A stretch of 64,000 nt of DNA from Bradyrhizobium manausense (GCF_018130615.1 NZ_JAFCKB010000016.1:62001-126000), one strand, 5' to 3'; positions 14,812 through 24,404 are shown, counted from the stretch's first letter. Notes: generated by a model not told the origin, from the letters alone. Translations and numbers: made by a program.

Positions 14812-17055
14812 TTGCCGATGTCTCGTGGCCCAATTACGGGTTCTGCGGTTTGCTTGCTCGCGAGCCTCGTCGCTGGCTGTGGCGCCCCGGGAATCGTCAG
14901 TCCGACCCTGAACACTCAGCCGAGGCTCTCCGGCCAGCCGGTGTCTCTCGAGGCGAACGCTCAGGATTTGATGCCGACGGGCGCCATTGCGCTTCCAACC
15001 CCCTCGTCCAAAGCGGTTGCCAGCGTAGAGGGAGGCGACGGCCGAATGATCGGCTCGACCGCCGGCAAGTCGAGCGCTGCGGCAGCCAACGGCAACGTGG
15101 TGCTCAATCTCGCCAACGTTCCCCTGCAGCAGGCCGCCAAGACGGTGCTGGGCGATCTGATCGGCGTCAATTACGTGGTCGACCCCCGGGTCGATGGGGT
15201 TGTTTCGGTCCAGACCAGTAGCCCGGTCTCCAAGGCGGACGCTCTTGAGCTCTTCCAGACGGCCATCGCGCCGATCGGCGCGGTCCTGGTCCAGAACCGC
15301 GGCATCTACCGGATCGCTCCGGCCGACCAGGCCGCGACCGGGGCCGTGAGCACCGTCCGCGATGCCACCAACAGTGCGGTCACGGGCAGTGGCGTCCGCA
15401 TCGTGCAGCTGAAATACGTCGCCGCCACCGAGGTGGCGCGGGTGCTTGAGCCGATGGTACCGAAGGGCGCCATCGTTCAGGCCGACGACGCACGCAACAT
15501 CATCGCGTTGAAGGGCTCACAAGCCGAGATCGACAGCATGCTCGACTCGGTGTCGATCTTCGATGTCGACGTGATGAAGGGCATGTCTTTCGCCGTCGTG
15601 CCCGTCAAGGCCGCCCAGCCGGAAAAGATGGTCGACGAGCTGAAGGCGGTGTTTGCCTCGGATAAGGAAGGCCCCCTGAAGGGGAGGGTGCGGTTCATTG
15701 CTAATACGAGGCTCGGTGCGATCCTCGTCGTGACCTCCAATCCAAGCTACCTGCCGCGTGCGCAATCCTGGATCAAGCGTCTTGACGCCCGCGCCAGCGG
15801 CACAGAACCGCAGCTGCACGTCTATCAGGTCCAGAACCGGACAGCGGCCGAGCTCGCCGGAATTCTTCAGTCCATGTTCTCGCAAGAGATGAAGGTCGTG
15901 CGCCCAACGAGCCGTAACGTCTCACCGAAATCCAAGCAGGTCTCCTTCGCAAGCGACACGTCGAAAGCTTCGGCGGGCGGCGCGGGTGTTTCGGATCCCA
16001 CGATGCAGGCCGGGTTGGGCAAGACGTCGGATCTGCAGGGAACGTCGCGTGCTTTCAACACGGACCCCGACGGCCAGGTCACCGATATCGCCGACAACAG
16101 CTCTGCATCGAACGGCGCTCCCGAGCCGGTCATGAAGATCGTCGCCGATGAAACCAAGAACTCGCTGCTGATCATGGCGAATGATCGCGATTACCAGCGC
16201 GTGTTGCGCGTCGTGCAGGGGCTCGACGTGGTCGCCAGCCAGGTCCTGATCGAGGCCGTCATCGCCGAGGTGTCCCTCAACGACGACCTGCAGTTCGGGC
16301 TGCAATGGCAGTTCGCCAAGAACGGCACTCCGACTGCGACATTCTCCAACGCCCTCACAGGCGGCGTCGCGGCCTCCTTCCCCGGCTTCAATTATGCGGT
16401 CAACACGGCGAACATTGCCGCGACCCTGAGCGCGCTGAACGCGCTAACGCACGTCAACATCATCTCGACGCCGTCGCTGATGGTGCTCGACAACAAGACC
16501 GCGCGCCTCCAGATCGGCGATCAGGTTCCGATCACGACGCAGACGGCGACGAGCACGGTGACCGCCCAGACGGCGATCGTGAATTCCATCACGATGCAGG
16601 ATACCGGCGTGATTCTCTCGGTGACGCCGCGGATCAACGAGAGCGGGCGTGTCCAGCTCGACATCGAGCAGGAAGTCAGCAGTGTCGTGAAGACCACGAC
16701 GTCCAACATCGATTCTCCGACCATCCAGCAGCGGCGCGTCAAGACGACGGTTGTCGTGAGCGATGGTGAGGTCCTGGCGCTCGGCGGCATGATCCAGGAC
16801 AGCGCGAACAAGAGCAGCAACCAGCTGCCGATCCTCGGGGACATCCCCGGCATCGGCGCGGTGTTCGCAAATCGGAAGGACTCGGTCCAGAAGACCGAGC
16901 TGGTCATCCTGATCACGCCGAAGGTGGTTCGCGATGGCACGGAAAGCCGGCTGGTCACCGAGGAATACCGGCGCAAGATGAACGTCTACATGCCGCACGC
17001 GACGACGCGCCAGCGGGCACCTTTCAATACGGCGCAGCGCTTGGTGACGCCGTGA
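14812..17055 (+). CDS. gspD: type II secretion system secretin GspD, outer-membrane lipoprotein
   Basis: The product forms the outer-membrane channel of the T2SS. It begins with a lipoprotein signal (LLASLVAGC), so the N-terminus is probably lipidated. The order is N0-like domain (VVLNLANVPLQQAAKTVL near residue 105), N1-N3 repeats with HVYQVQNRTAAELAGIL near residue 345, a low-complexity Ser/Thr/Asp-rich insert at about 375-430, and the C-terminal secretin domain with ISTPSLMVLDNKTA, VGDQVP-like IGDQVPITTQT and LPILGDIPGIGAVF. TTG at 14812 lies six bases from GGAG, while ATG 14818 is twelve bases away; either may be used. Its stop overlaps the next gene's start. Confidence 0.95.
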   Translation: MPMSRGPITGSAVCLLASLVAGCGAPGIVSPTLNTQPRLSGQPVSLEANAQDLMPTGAIALPTPSSKAVASVEGGDGRMIGSTAGKSSAAAANGNVVLNLANVPLQQAAKTVLGDLIGVNYVVDPRVDGVVSVQTSSPVSKADALELFQTAIAPIGAVLVQNRGIYRIAPADQAATGAVSTVRDATNSAVTGSGVRIVQLKYVAATEVARVLEPMVPKGAIVQADDARNIIALKGSQAEIDSMLDSVSIFDVDVMKGMSFAVVPVKAAQPEKMVDELKAVFASDKEGPLKGRVRFIANTRLGAILVVTSNPSYLPRAQSWIKRLDARASGTEPQLHVYQVQNRTAAELAGILQSMFSQEMKVVRPTSRNVSPKSKQVSFASDTSKASAGGAGVSDPTMQAGLGKTSDLQGTSRAFNTDPDGQVTDIADNSSASNGAPEPVMKIVADETKNSLLIMANDRDYQRVLRVVQGLDVVASQVLIEAVIAEVSLNDDLQFGLQWQFAKNGTPTATFSNALTGGVAASFPGFNYAVNTANIAATLSALNALTHVNIISTPSLMVLDNKTARLQIGDQVPITTQTATSTVTAQTAIVNSITMQDTGVILSVTPRINESGRVQLDIEQEVSSVVKTTTSNIDSPTIQQRRVKTTVVVSDGEVLALGGMIQDSANKSSNQLPILGDIPGIGAVFANRKDSVQKTELVILITPKVVRDGTESRLVTEEYRRKMNVYMPHATTRQRAPFNTAQRLVTP

Positions 17056-17483
17056 CACGCGCCGCTCTCACGGTCTCCCGGCTCGGCAGGGTTTGCGCTT
17101 TGCCACTTCTGTTGGCCGGCTGCGTGACCGACCAGCCCATGGTGATGGAGCCACCACCGCCCTATATGCTGCTGCCTGTCGACGAGTCGATGTCCTGCAA
17201 CGCGATCGCGGGCTCGTTCCGCTTTTCGGTCAGGCGCGCGGCGCGCTTGGAATACTGGCTCGCCGCCGGATCCCTGGCCGGTTACGATTCCGACAGATTT
17301 CCGCTTGATGCGCCCAAGCAGCTGATGGACGAGCGCCGGCGGCTGGATGCCTTGACGGATCTCCAGCGCACGAAGGGATGCACGGTGATCGAGCCTGGTC
17401 CTGCCGTCGCAGAGGAGAGGGAGCGATTGGAAGAGTCGGCGAGAAATTCCAGGCCTCAGGCCGTGCTTCGGTCAAAGGGCTGA
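17052..17483 (+). CDS. lipoprotein co-translated with gspD, candidate T2SS accessory or pilotin
   Basis: The GTG start overlaps the gspD stop by four bases (GTGA), so the two are translationally coupled. A signal peptide with lipobox LLAGC near residue 24 is followed by a proline-rich stretch and then a mostly helical, charged ~110-residue domain with two more cysteines. No family is recognised. Secretins often need a small lipoprotein (pilotin, GspS type) for outer-membrane targeting, and the coupling with gspD makes that a reasonable guess, although this secretin itself carries a lipobox and may not need one. Confidence 0.6.
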   Translation: MTRAALTVSRLGRVCALPLLLAGCVTDQPMVMEPPPPYMLLPVDESMSCNAIAGSFRFSVRRAARLEYWLAAGSLAGYDSDRFPLDAPKQLMDERRRLDALTDLQRTKGCTVIEPGPAVAEERERLEESARNSRPQAVLRSKG

Positions 17484-17566
17484 CCGGTCCTGCCCTTCGG
17501 CGGCTGGAGCGTTTTCGAGCGAGGTGGATACCGGTTCGCGTCAAGAAAACGCGTCAAGACTAGAAT

Positions 17567-18508
17567 CTAGAGCTTGATGCAAGCCTGCGCTGGCTCGCCG
17601 GCCGGCAGCGGGCTCGCCGAGCCACCCATGATGTCGCCGCGGCGCCATTCGCGGATGGTATAGGGCTGGGCGGAGGATGCTCCGAATGATACGAGAGCTT
17701 CCCGTATGAACCTGGACCCATCGCTCGCGCGAACGTCGGCTCGAATCGTGAAATGTCCGGGCAGCGTCGGGCGCCTGGGCTCCGGCCGGCCTTGATCGAG
17801 ACCCATCAGCAAACGCAGGGCTGGCGTCATTGCTTCCGGTGCTGGCTCGACCCGGCCTGAGAGCGTCGTCGTGTAGCGCAGGGCGGAACGGAGCAATGCG
17901 GGCGACATGCCGTCGACCTGATCCAGCTCGAGGATGGTCGAAAAGCCGGAGCTCTTGACCTCGTTCGCAGCGTTCGTCGGTGCGGTCTGATTGCCGGAGG
18001 ATGCCGTCTGATTGGCTGTCTCTCTGCGCGGAAGCGGCTTCCGGAAAGCGACGATGTTCTGCGCGATCCTGCTTCCGAGCGCCTTGTCTTGCGCGGCTGC
18101 TGCGAAAAAACGCTCGAGCGTCGTCAGGCTGGCGGCATTGATGTCGATCTTGCCGACCTCCTCTTCGACCACGATTTCGGCCTGTTCGCCTCCGGGCATC
18201 CGGCATTTCTTTGGAAAGCTGGCGTTTGGCGTCGGCGAGAGAATGCTGGCGATGGTAAAATTCACGGCACTTTCCGCGGCCGCCGCCGACGAAAGCACCG
18301 AGCCGTCGGCCGAAGCGGCCCGGGCTCGATAGCGAGCGCCAACGATCACGGCTGCGCCGAGCAGCGTGAGCAGACCGAGACCCCAGATCACCGTAATCAA
18401 CGCGAAGCCGTGACGCTTACGAAGGCCCGGTGGAGGCCTGTTCGGAACGCCGCGATGATGCCGCATGCGGTGACGTGCAGGCGCAACCGACATGGATTGT
18501 GCTCGCAA
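17567..18508 (-). CDS. gspK: minor pseudopilin GspK
   Basis: The type III signal leader ends RKRHG and is followed by FALITVIWGLGLLTLLGAAV, the pseudopilin transmembrane helix, here without the usual Glu5, which is typical of GspK at the pilus tip. The conserved DINAASLTTLERFFAA (about residues 121-136) belongs to the SAM-like helix-hairpin-helix domain specific to GspK. The protein caps the pseudopilus with GspI and GspJ. It is encoded on the opposite strand to the rest of the secretion genes, between gspD and gspE, pointing to a rearranged operon. ATG at 18508 is the longest start; ATG at 18466 would give a shorter leader. Confidence 0.9.
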   Translation of the reverse strand: MRAQSMSVAPARHRMRHHRGVPNRPPPGLRKRHGFALITVIWGLGLLTLLGAAVIVGARYRARAASADGSVLSSAAAAESAVNFTIASILSPTPNASFPKKCRMPGGEQAEIVVEEEVGKIDINAASLTTLERFFAAAAQDKALGSRIAQNIVAFRKPLPRRETANQTASSGNQTAPTNAANEVKSSGFSTILELDQVDGMSPALLRSALRYTTTLSGRVEPAPEAMTPALRLLMGLDQGRPEPRRPTLPGHFTIRADVRASDGSRFIREALVSFGASSAQPYTIREWRRGDIMGGSASPLPAGEPAQACIKL

Positions 18509-18640
18509 AGGATCGGCCTCGTTCGCGCATCGATTGCGAGTTCGTAAATGAAAATGGCAAATAAAGTATGAAAAGCCTTAATTAACAAAATCGTTCTAGC
18601 GTGAAAGTCCATATTTTGATGCCAGGATTTTCGAGAGCCG

Positions 18641-20422
18641 ATGCCCGCCGATCTACAGACGTTGACACGCGAGGATCCGCCGGCGGCGGGCGTGGTCAAG
18701 GTGCTGTCGCCGAAGGAGGACGGATACGCCGACGCGTTCGCCGGGCTTCTGGTGCGCGAGGGTCTCGTCGACGCCGGCGCAGTTGCGAGGGCCAGGCGTG
18801 CTTCGGAAGCCGCGTCCGAACGTCTGGACATCGTCATGGTGAAGCTGGGTCTGCTCTCGGAGGCGGATCTCTGCGGCGCGTATGCCGCCTATTGCGGGCT
18901 CAAGGTCGTACGATCGTCCGACGTTCCGTCGCAACCGGTGTTGCCCGAGCGGCTGAAGCTGCCGTTCCTCAAAGCGAGCCGCACCTTGCCGATATCGGCG
19001 TCCGCCGGCGTGCTGCTGCTCGCGACAGTCGATCCGTTCGACGAAGAGGCCCACAGAGCGATCGGCTACATGCTCGGCTGCAAGGTCGAACTCGCGGTGA
19101 TTGCCCCCGCGGACATCGAACGTGCATTTCGCAAGCTCTACCAAGATACGGGCGTCCCGTCGACCGGTGACGATCAGGGAATGATCGCCGTCGGCGCGAC
19201 CGACGGGAACGAGATGGACGTCGAGCGCCTGCGCGACATCGCCAATGAAGCGCCGATCATTCGCCTGGTGAATCAGATTATCGCAGGCGCAGTCGAGCGC
19301 GGCGCGTCCGACGTTCACATCGAGCCGGGGCGAGACACGGTTCTGGTCCGGTTCAGGCTTGATGGATTTCTCCAGCAGGAACGCGTCGTGCCCTCGACGC
19401 TCAAGGCCGCGCTGACGACACGCATCAAGATCATGGCCAAGCTCGACATTGCCGAGCGTCGTCTGCCGCAGGACGGGCGCATCAAGACCGCCGTCCGCGG
19501 GACCGAGATAGACGTGCGCGTGTCAACTTTGCCGACGGCGTTCGGCGAGAGCCTTGTCCTGCGAATTCTCGACCGCACCAGGGTCGAGCTCGACTTTTCC
19601 AAGCTCGGCCTCGATCAGGACATTCAGGCCGGATTGCACCAGCTCATGTCGTTGCCGAGCGGCATCATCCTGGTGACGGGCCCGACGGGAAGTGGCAAGA
19701 CGACGACGCTCTATACGGCGTTGAAGGAGCTCAATCGTCCGGAATTGAAGCTCTTCACCGTCGAGGATCCGATCGAATATCAGCTCGCTGGTATCAACCA
19801 GATCCAGGTTCAGCCGCAGATTGGTCTGGACTTCCCGGCAGCGCTCCGCTCGATCCTGCGCCAGGATCCGGATATCATCATGGTTGGCGAAATTCGTGAC
19901 CTGGAGACGGCGCGGATCGCCGTCCAGGCGTCGCTGACAGGACACCTGGTCTTCTCGACGCTTCACACCAACAGCGCCATCGCTGCCATCACACGCCTGA
20001 TGGACATCGGCATCGAACGCTATCTGCTGGCGTCGACGCTCACCGGCGTGATGGCTCAGCGTCTCGTGCGCAGACTATGTCCGCACTGCGCGCGCCCGGC
20101 CGCCTATCGCGCCGAGGCCACGTCACGCTTGAAATGGCCTGTTCCGGAAGGTCTTGCGATCGACTGGGCGGGTGCGCGTGAAGCCGTTGGCTGTGACGCT
20201 TGTCATGGCACCGGCTATCTCGGGCGAACCAGCGTTGCAGAGCTCCTTGTCATCGATGACGAGATGCGGGAGGCCGTCGGCAGGCGGAATGATGATCGAC
20301 GGACCATGATCGCCCTCGCGCGACATGCAGGCTTCCACACCCTCTATGAGGCCGGCCTCATCAAAGTCTCACGGGGCGAGACCACGATTGAGGAAGTGCT
20401 CAGGGTTTCGCGATCTGGTTAG
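18641..20422 (+). CDS. gspE: type II secretion ATPase GspE
   Basis: This 593-residue cytoplasmic ATPase powers pseudopilus assembly. The N-terminal ~165 residues contain an N1E/MshEN-type domain. The C-terminal motor has Walker A GPTGSGKT (347-354), the Asp box with VRVSTLPT and LRILD, Walker B IIMVGEIRD and the His box SLTGHLVFSTLHTN. A zinc-binding region carries CPHC and CDACHGTG; the spacing is wider than in classical GspE. Two half-motifs of c-di-GMP-binding MshEN type can be recognised near residues 30-57 and 60-85, but their key RLG is altered. The gene starts an operon continuing through gspO. Confidence 0.95.
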   Translation: MPADLQTLTREDPPAAGVVKVLSPKEDGYADAFAGLLVREGLVDAGAVARARRASEAASERLDIVMVKLGLLSEADLCGAYAAYCGLKVVRSSDVPSQPVLPERLKLPFLKASRTLPISASAGVLLLATVDPFDEEAHRAIGYMLGCKVELAVIAPADIERAFRKLYQDTGVPSTGDDQGMIAVGATDGNEMDVERLRDIANEAPIIRLVNQIIAGAVERGASDVHIEPGRDTVLVRFRLDGFLQQERVVPSTLKAALTTRIKIMAKLDIAERRLPQDGRIKTAVRGTEIDVRVSTLPTAFGESLVLRILDRTRVELDFSKLGLDQDIQAGLHQLMSLPSGIILVTGPTGSGKTTTLYTALKELNRPELKLFTVEDPIEYQLAGINQIQVQPQIGLDFPAALRSILRQDPDIIMVGEIRDLETARIAVQASLTGHLVFSTLHTNSAIAAITRLMDIGIERYLLASTLTGVMAQRLVRRLCPHCARPAAYRAEATSRLKWPVPEGLAIDWAGAREAVGCDACHGTGYLGRTSVAELLVIDDEMREAVGRRNDDRRTMIALARHAGFHTLYEAGLIKVSRGETTIEEVLRVSRSG

Positions 20423-20433
20423 GAGAGCATCGC

Positions 20434-21681
20434 GTGTCCACGTTCCAGTACCGCGCTTATACCAGGCAAGGCATCGTTACGTCGGGCACGATCGTCGCCG
20501 AAGAACTCGACGCGGCCGTCGAGGCGCTCTATGGCTCTGGCCTGACGCCGGTGGAGACGGTGCTTTGCGCCGATCATGATCCACCGTCGTCCGCTCGCCC
20601 GATCGAACGGAGTGCTCTTGGCCTGCGCGGGCAGGGGTCCGGGCGCGTCGGACTAAAGGAATTGTCGTCATTCACGACCGAGCTTGCGTCACTCGTGAGC
20701 TCCGGCGTTCCCGTCGATGCGTCCTTTCGAGTGCTCGCTGGCGCCGGCGCATCACCCAGGCGGATCGCACTCGCGAACGGACTGCTCAAGGATATTCTGG
20801 CCGGTCTGCAACTGTCCGAGGCCATGGGGCGAAGGCCTGAGGTTTTTCCGCCTGATTACGTTGCGATCCTGGCCGGCGGCGAAGCTGGTGGCCAAACGGC
20901 GCAGGCGCTCACTCTGCTGGGCGAGATGCTGGCCCGGCGGGTCGAGATCAGAAACAAGATTCGCGGATCTCTGGTCTATCCCGCGATTCTGCTGATGATG
21001 TCGTTGATGTCGATTGCCGTGATCGTCTTCGTGCTGATTCCGAATCTCACGCCCATCTTTTCCGATGCGGGCCTGCCTCTGCCCGGCATCCTGGCGGTGC
21101 TTGCCGACCTGCCGGACAATTGGCCCAAGCTTCTGCTTTGGAGCGCGCTTGGAATTGTCGTCGGTAGGATGGCCTATCGCAGAATGGTCAGCGACGAAAC
21201 GATGATGAAGCGGCTCGATCATCTCAAATGTCGCCTGCCCGTCATCGGCGCTCTGGTTCAGCGGCGTGAGGCGAGCCAGTTTGCGCGCTCGGCCGGCAGC
21301 CTTCTCGAGGCCCGGGTGCCGCTCATGAGCGCATTGCAGACGGCCCGCTCGTTGGTGAGCAATCGATATTTGAGTGCTCGCTACAGCGAGGCCATCAGCC
21401 GGGTCCCCGAGGGCAGGGCGCTGAATCAAGTGCTCGAAGGCCTGGGGTTGATTCCTCCCGCAATGATACGCCTCATCGCGGTCGGCGAAGAGACGGGACA
21501 GCTCGCAAAGATGCTTGTCCGCGTCGCTTCCAACCTGGAAACCGAGGTTCAGAGCAAGATCGAGCAGCTCGTCGGGCTGCTTACCCCGTTGCTGACCGTC
21601 GGGATCGGCGGCCTTGTCGGCACCTTGATCCTGCAGGTGATGAGCGCCGTCCTGTCCATCAACAATCTGGCCTATCAATGA
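20434..21681 (+). CDS. gspF: type II secretion inner-membrane platform protein GspF
   Basis: The 415-residue protein has the two GspF/PilC repeats: cytoplasmic helical bundles at about residues 60-180 and 260-385, each followed by membrane helices (LLMMSLMSIAVIVFVLIPNL near 190 and LTPLLTVGIGGLVGTLILQV near 390). RVASNLETEVQSKIEQLVGLLTP is the classic C-terminal signature. It couples the GspE motor to pseudopilin insertion. It starts 11 bases after gspE and its stop overlaps the start of gspH by four bases. Confidence 0.95.
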   Translation: MSTFQYRAYTRQGIVTSGTIVAEELDAAVEALYGSGLTPVETVLCADHDPPSSARPIERSALGLRGQGSGRVGLKELSSFTTELASLVSSGVPVDASFRVLAGAGASPRRIALANGLLKDILAGLQLSEAMGRRPEVFPPDYVAILAGGEAGGQTAQALTLLGEMLARRVEIRNKIRGSLVYPAILLMMSLMSIAVIVFVLIPNLTPIFSDAGLPLPGILAVLADLPDNWPKLLLWSALGIVVGRMAYRRMVSDETMMKRLDHLKCRLPVIGALVQRREASQFARSAGSLLEARVPLMSALQTARSLVSNRYLSARYSEAISRVPEGRALNQVLEGLGLIPPAMIRLIAVGEETGQLAKMLVRVASNLETEVQSKIEQLVGLLTPLLTVGIGGLVGTLILQVMSAVLSINNLAYQ

Positions 21682-22115
21682 GGCGGATCGTTTCAACGTC
21701 CGGGGGCTTCTCGCTGATCGAGACGCTCGTCGTTCTTTCGATCATGGCGCTGGTCTCGGCCGCGGTCCTGGCGGCCAAGCCGAGAACGGCGGCCGCACGG
21801 ATCAATGCCGAAGCCCGCTCGATAGCGGCGAGCCTCCAACTCGCTCGCAGCCGGGCCCGAGCCCGCAATGCTGAAATCGTCGTCGGCGTCGATACCCAGA
21901 ACAGGCGCTTCGGAACCGTGGACGCCATGCGTCGGTTGCCTGTCGGCATGGAAGTGTCCTTGACTGTCGCGGCAACTGAGCGGCATGGCGCAGTCGGCGG
22001 CGTGCGGTTCTATCCGGATGGTGGTTCGAGCGGCGGAGAAATCTTGCTCACCTATCGGGGACGCACGGAGCGTGTCGTCGTCAACTGGTTTACCGGCGAT
22101 GCGAGGATCGAGTGA
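21678..22115 (+). CDS. gspH: minor pseudopilin GspH
   Basis: A short leader ends in GG, and the first mature residues FSLIETLVVLSIMALVSAAVL carry the processing-site and Glu5 pattern for prepilin peptidase. The globular part is small (145 residues in all) and ends in strands such as VRFYPDGGSSGGEILL, the GspH/FimT-like region with the FxPDGxSxGG motif. It would sit near the tip of the pseudopilus. Overlaps of four bases with gspF and one base with gspI show tight co-translation. Confidence 0.9.
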   Translation: MRRIVSTSGGFSLIETLVVLSIMALVSAAVLAAKPRTAAARINAEARSIAASLQLARSRARARNAEIVVGVDTQNRRFGTVDAMRRLPVGMEVSLTVAATERHGAVGGVRFYPDGGSSGGEILLTYRGRTERVVVNWFTGDARIE

Positions 22116-22561
22116 TGCCGGCTCGCGCTTCGAGATGCAGATCGTCGGCTGTTGGCAGCCGTCTCACGGCCCAACGCGGCTTCACCTTGATCGAGGTGCT
22201 GATCGCCTTCGTCGTGCTTGCCATCGGCCTCGGCACCCTCGCGGTTGGAATTACGACCGCTTTGCGAACCGATGCCAAGGTGCACAACAAGCATATTCTC
22301 GACCAGATTGCTGAATCCAGGCTCGAGGCGGCCGGCCGGAGCGGCCCGTTGAAGAGCGGTCGCCGCGAAGGACGCATCGGGCGATATCGCTGGCGCGAGG
22401 TCGTGACCACTGTCCAGTTCGGAAAAGCCACGACGCAGGATGGAGCGGCTTCTCCGGGCAACATGGTCGTGCCGTCGTGGGTCGAGATCGTCGTGCAGGA
22501 CGAGGCCGGGTTGGAGACGAAGCTGGCTGCGCTCAAGCTTGCCCCGGGAGCTGCACAATGA
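22115..22561 (+). CDS. gspI: minor pseudopilin GspI
   Basis: The ATG at 22115 overlaps the last base of the gspH stop; a GTG one codon earlier is also possible. After a basic leader ending QRG, the mature N-terminus FTLIEVLIAFVVLAIGLGTLAVGI is a pseudopilin helix with Glu5. The periplasmic part is about 100 residues and includes KHILDQIAESRLEAA, similar to the N-x-A-x-N/x-L region of GspI. It nucleates the GspI-J-K tip. The stop overlaps gspJ by four bases. Confidence 0.9.
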   Translation: MPARASRCRSSAVGSRLTAQRGFTLIEVLIAFVVLAIGLGTLAVGITTALRTDAKVHNKHILDQIAESRLEAAGRSGPLKSGRREGRIGRYRWREVVTTVQFGKATTQDGAASPGNMVVPSWVEIVVQDEAGLETKLAALKLAPGAAQ

Positions 22562-23205
22562 GGGGATATGGGCAGCCTCGGAGGCTTCACAGGATCTGTC
22601 GTCGCGAGTCCGAGCGCGGGCTCACCTTGATCGAGCTTCTGGTGTCTCTCGCAATCTTGACGGTTCTGACGAGCTTTATCGTCGGCGGATTGTCCACCGC
22701 GATCCGCGCATTTGGTGCAGATCGCCGCAACAGCGTCGAAGCGGCGACCAATGCCGCCGGGGAGAGCCTCCGCAGCTTGATCGCCTCGGCCGTGCCCGCG
22801 GCCAATGCGCTGCAGGCTGGCAGCTTGTTGTTTGATGGGCAACGTGAAGAACTACGCTTCGTGGCTTTGAGCGAGGGGCGCACCTTGCGAGGTGGCCCGC
22901 AGGAGATCCGTATTCGTCGGCGGAATGATGAGTTGGTTGTCGAAGTCTTCGGATCGTTGCGAGAAAGCGAAGCTCGCAAATCGCCGGTTTCCTCGACTAC
23001 CATTGTGATGGGCTTGCGCGACATACGCTTCCGCTATTTTGGAGTGGCCGGCTCGAAGGGCGAGGCGGTCTGGCGCGATGACTGGATCAAGGCGGGGCGA
23101 TTGCCTGCGCTGATCGAGATTGGCTTCAATTTCAGGGAGGCGGAGCGCAATGGTCCCGCGGTCGTCGTGGCGCTTCGCAATGAAGGGGCGCCCGGCGGCT
23201 CCTAA
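22558..23205 (+). CDS. gspJ: minor pseudopilin GspJ
   Basis: The ATG at 22558 overlaps the gspI stop in an ATGA arrangement. The leader ends SERG, followed by LTLIELLVSLAILTVLTSFIV. The remaining ~175 residues form the larger GspJ globular domain, with IVMGLRDIRFRYFG typical of the central sheet. It should join GspI and GspK at the pseudopilus tip. A longer upstream frame beginning at 22477 is not needed because it lacks family resemblance. Confidence 0.88.
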   Translation: MRGYGQPRRLHRICRRESERGLTLIELLVSLAILTVLTSFIVGGLSTAIRAFGADRRNSVEAATNAAGESLRSLIASAVPAANALQAGSLLFDGQREELRFVALSEGRTLRGGPQEIRIRRRNDELVVEVFGSLRESEARKSPVSSTTIVMGLRDIRFRYFGVAGSKGEAVWRDDWIKAGRLPALIEIGFNFREAERNGPAVVVALRNEGAPGGS

Positions 23206-23288
23206 GCCACGGCCGGGGTTACGCCTCGTAAACAATTGGTAAATATATTGGTCGGATCGATGTTCGGATTTGCAGGGAAAATGGACCG

Positions 23289-24404
23289 ATGACCGACGTC
23301 TCGGTGACAAGACTGCAGGCCCCGCGTGCACTTGCGGAGGGGTGGCAAAAGTTCACGCGCTGGTGGATGAATGAGCTGCGTGAGTGTTCGCCAAAGACCT
23401 GGCATCGCGTCTTGCAGGCTCGGGTCGAAACGCGGCTATTCATCTGGGCGGACCGCGATGCCGTCGTCTGTCATTTGGTTGCTGCGTCGGGCGATCGGGA
23501 ACGCCGCTTTCTAGCGGGGCATCTGAACCGTGCGCTGGTCGATGATTGGCTTGCGGAATGCGGATGCGAGCGCGATGCCGTGCGGGTCGGCGTCGCCTTG
23601 GAATCCTGTCTCTTCTTTCAGCGCGGGTTCAGGCTGCCGCGATCAGAGCTCGACGCGCTGAATCGGATTCTCGCGCAAGAGGTCGTTCATCGCACGCCTT
23701 TCCAGCTCGCCGACATCTGGCATGGTGTAACGCCGGACGCGCCGTCGAATGACGGTGTAGCGGGCTTTCGGCACTGGATCATTCCGAAGGATCGGGCCGC
23801 GACCGAGATCGCCCGGTTGGGCTTGCAAGTGCCGGAGATCGATTTCATTGCGGTCACGCCGGCGACTGGTGCGCCCATCGCTGTGGTGACGCTGGGGGAA
23901 AGCCGGCAGGATGATCCGCCCTGGGTATTGCGGACAACCCGCATCCTTGCAGTCGCTCTGTTGATTGCCACGATGGCTGGATTGCTCGGATTCGAGTGGT
24001 GGCAGTCAAGTCGAGCGGCGGGACTCGAGGACGAACTCTTCGAAGCAAAGCAGGGCGTTCAACTGGGACAACAGGAAGCGGGATCGCCCGCTCGCCTTGT
24101 GGCGCTCAAGGCCGTGCCGGGCAGCCTGGCGGCTTGGGACGAGTTGTCTCGCGTCATTCCGGACCATACGTTCCTGATCGAGGTCCGGATTGCCGCGGGA
24201 ACCATCACGTTGTCGGGTGTGTCGTCCGATGCCGCCCGACTCGTGCGAACTCTGGATGGCTCCCGCCTTTTCACAGGTGCAACCCTGGTGGGGCCGATCA
24301 CACCTGACGCGACCGAGCGGCGGGACCGGTTTCGCATGAGCCTGAAACTGCGGAAGGGTGGTGCAGGCCGTGTTTCCAAGCCGGCGGAAAGGCCTGAATC
24401 ATGA
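23289..24404 (+). CDS. gspL: type II secretion assembly protein GspL-like (with PilN-type domain)
   Basis: The 371-residue protein has a cytoplasmic N-terminal domain of about 215 residues, a single membrane helix at about 218-236 (ILAVALLIATMAGLLGFEW) and a periplasmic part. In the latter, LVALKAVPGSLAAWDELSRVIPDHTFL and ITLSGVSSDAARLVRTL match the PilN/GspL ferredoxin-like domain. It would link GspE to the inner-membrane platform. The N-terminal actin-like fold is divergent. Its stop overlaps the gspM start by four bases, while 83 AT-richer bases separate it from gspJ and may hold an internal promoter. Confidence 0.82.
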   Translation: MTDVSVTRLQAPRALAEGWQKFTRWWMNELRECSPKTWHRVLQARVETRLFIWADRDAVVCHLVAASGDRERRFLAGHLNRALVDDWLAECGCERDAVRVGVALESCLFFQRGFRLPRSELDALNRILAQEVVHRTPFQLADIWHGVTPDAPSNDGVAGFRHWIIPKDRAATEIARLGLQVPEIDFIAVTPATGAPIAVVTLGESRQDDPPWVLRTTRILAVALLIATMAGLLGFEWWQSSRAAGLEDELFEAKQGVQLGQQEAGSPARLVALKAVPGSLAAWDELSRVIPDHTFLIEVRIAAGTITLSGVSSDAARLVRTLDGSRLFTGATLVGPITPDATERRDRFRMSLKLRKGGAGRVSKPAERPES

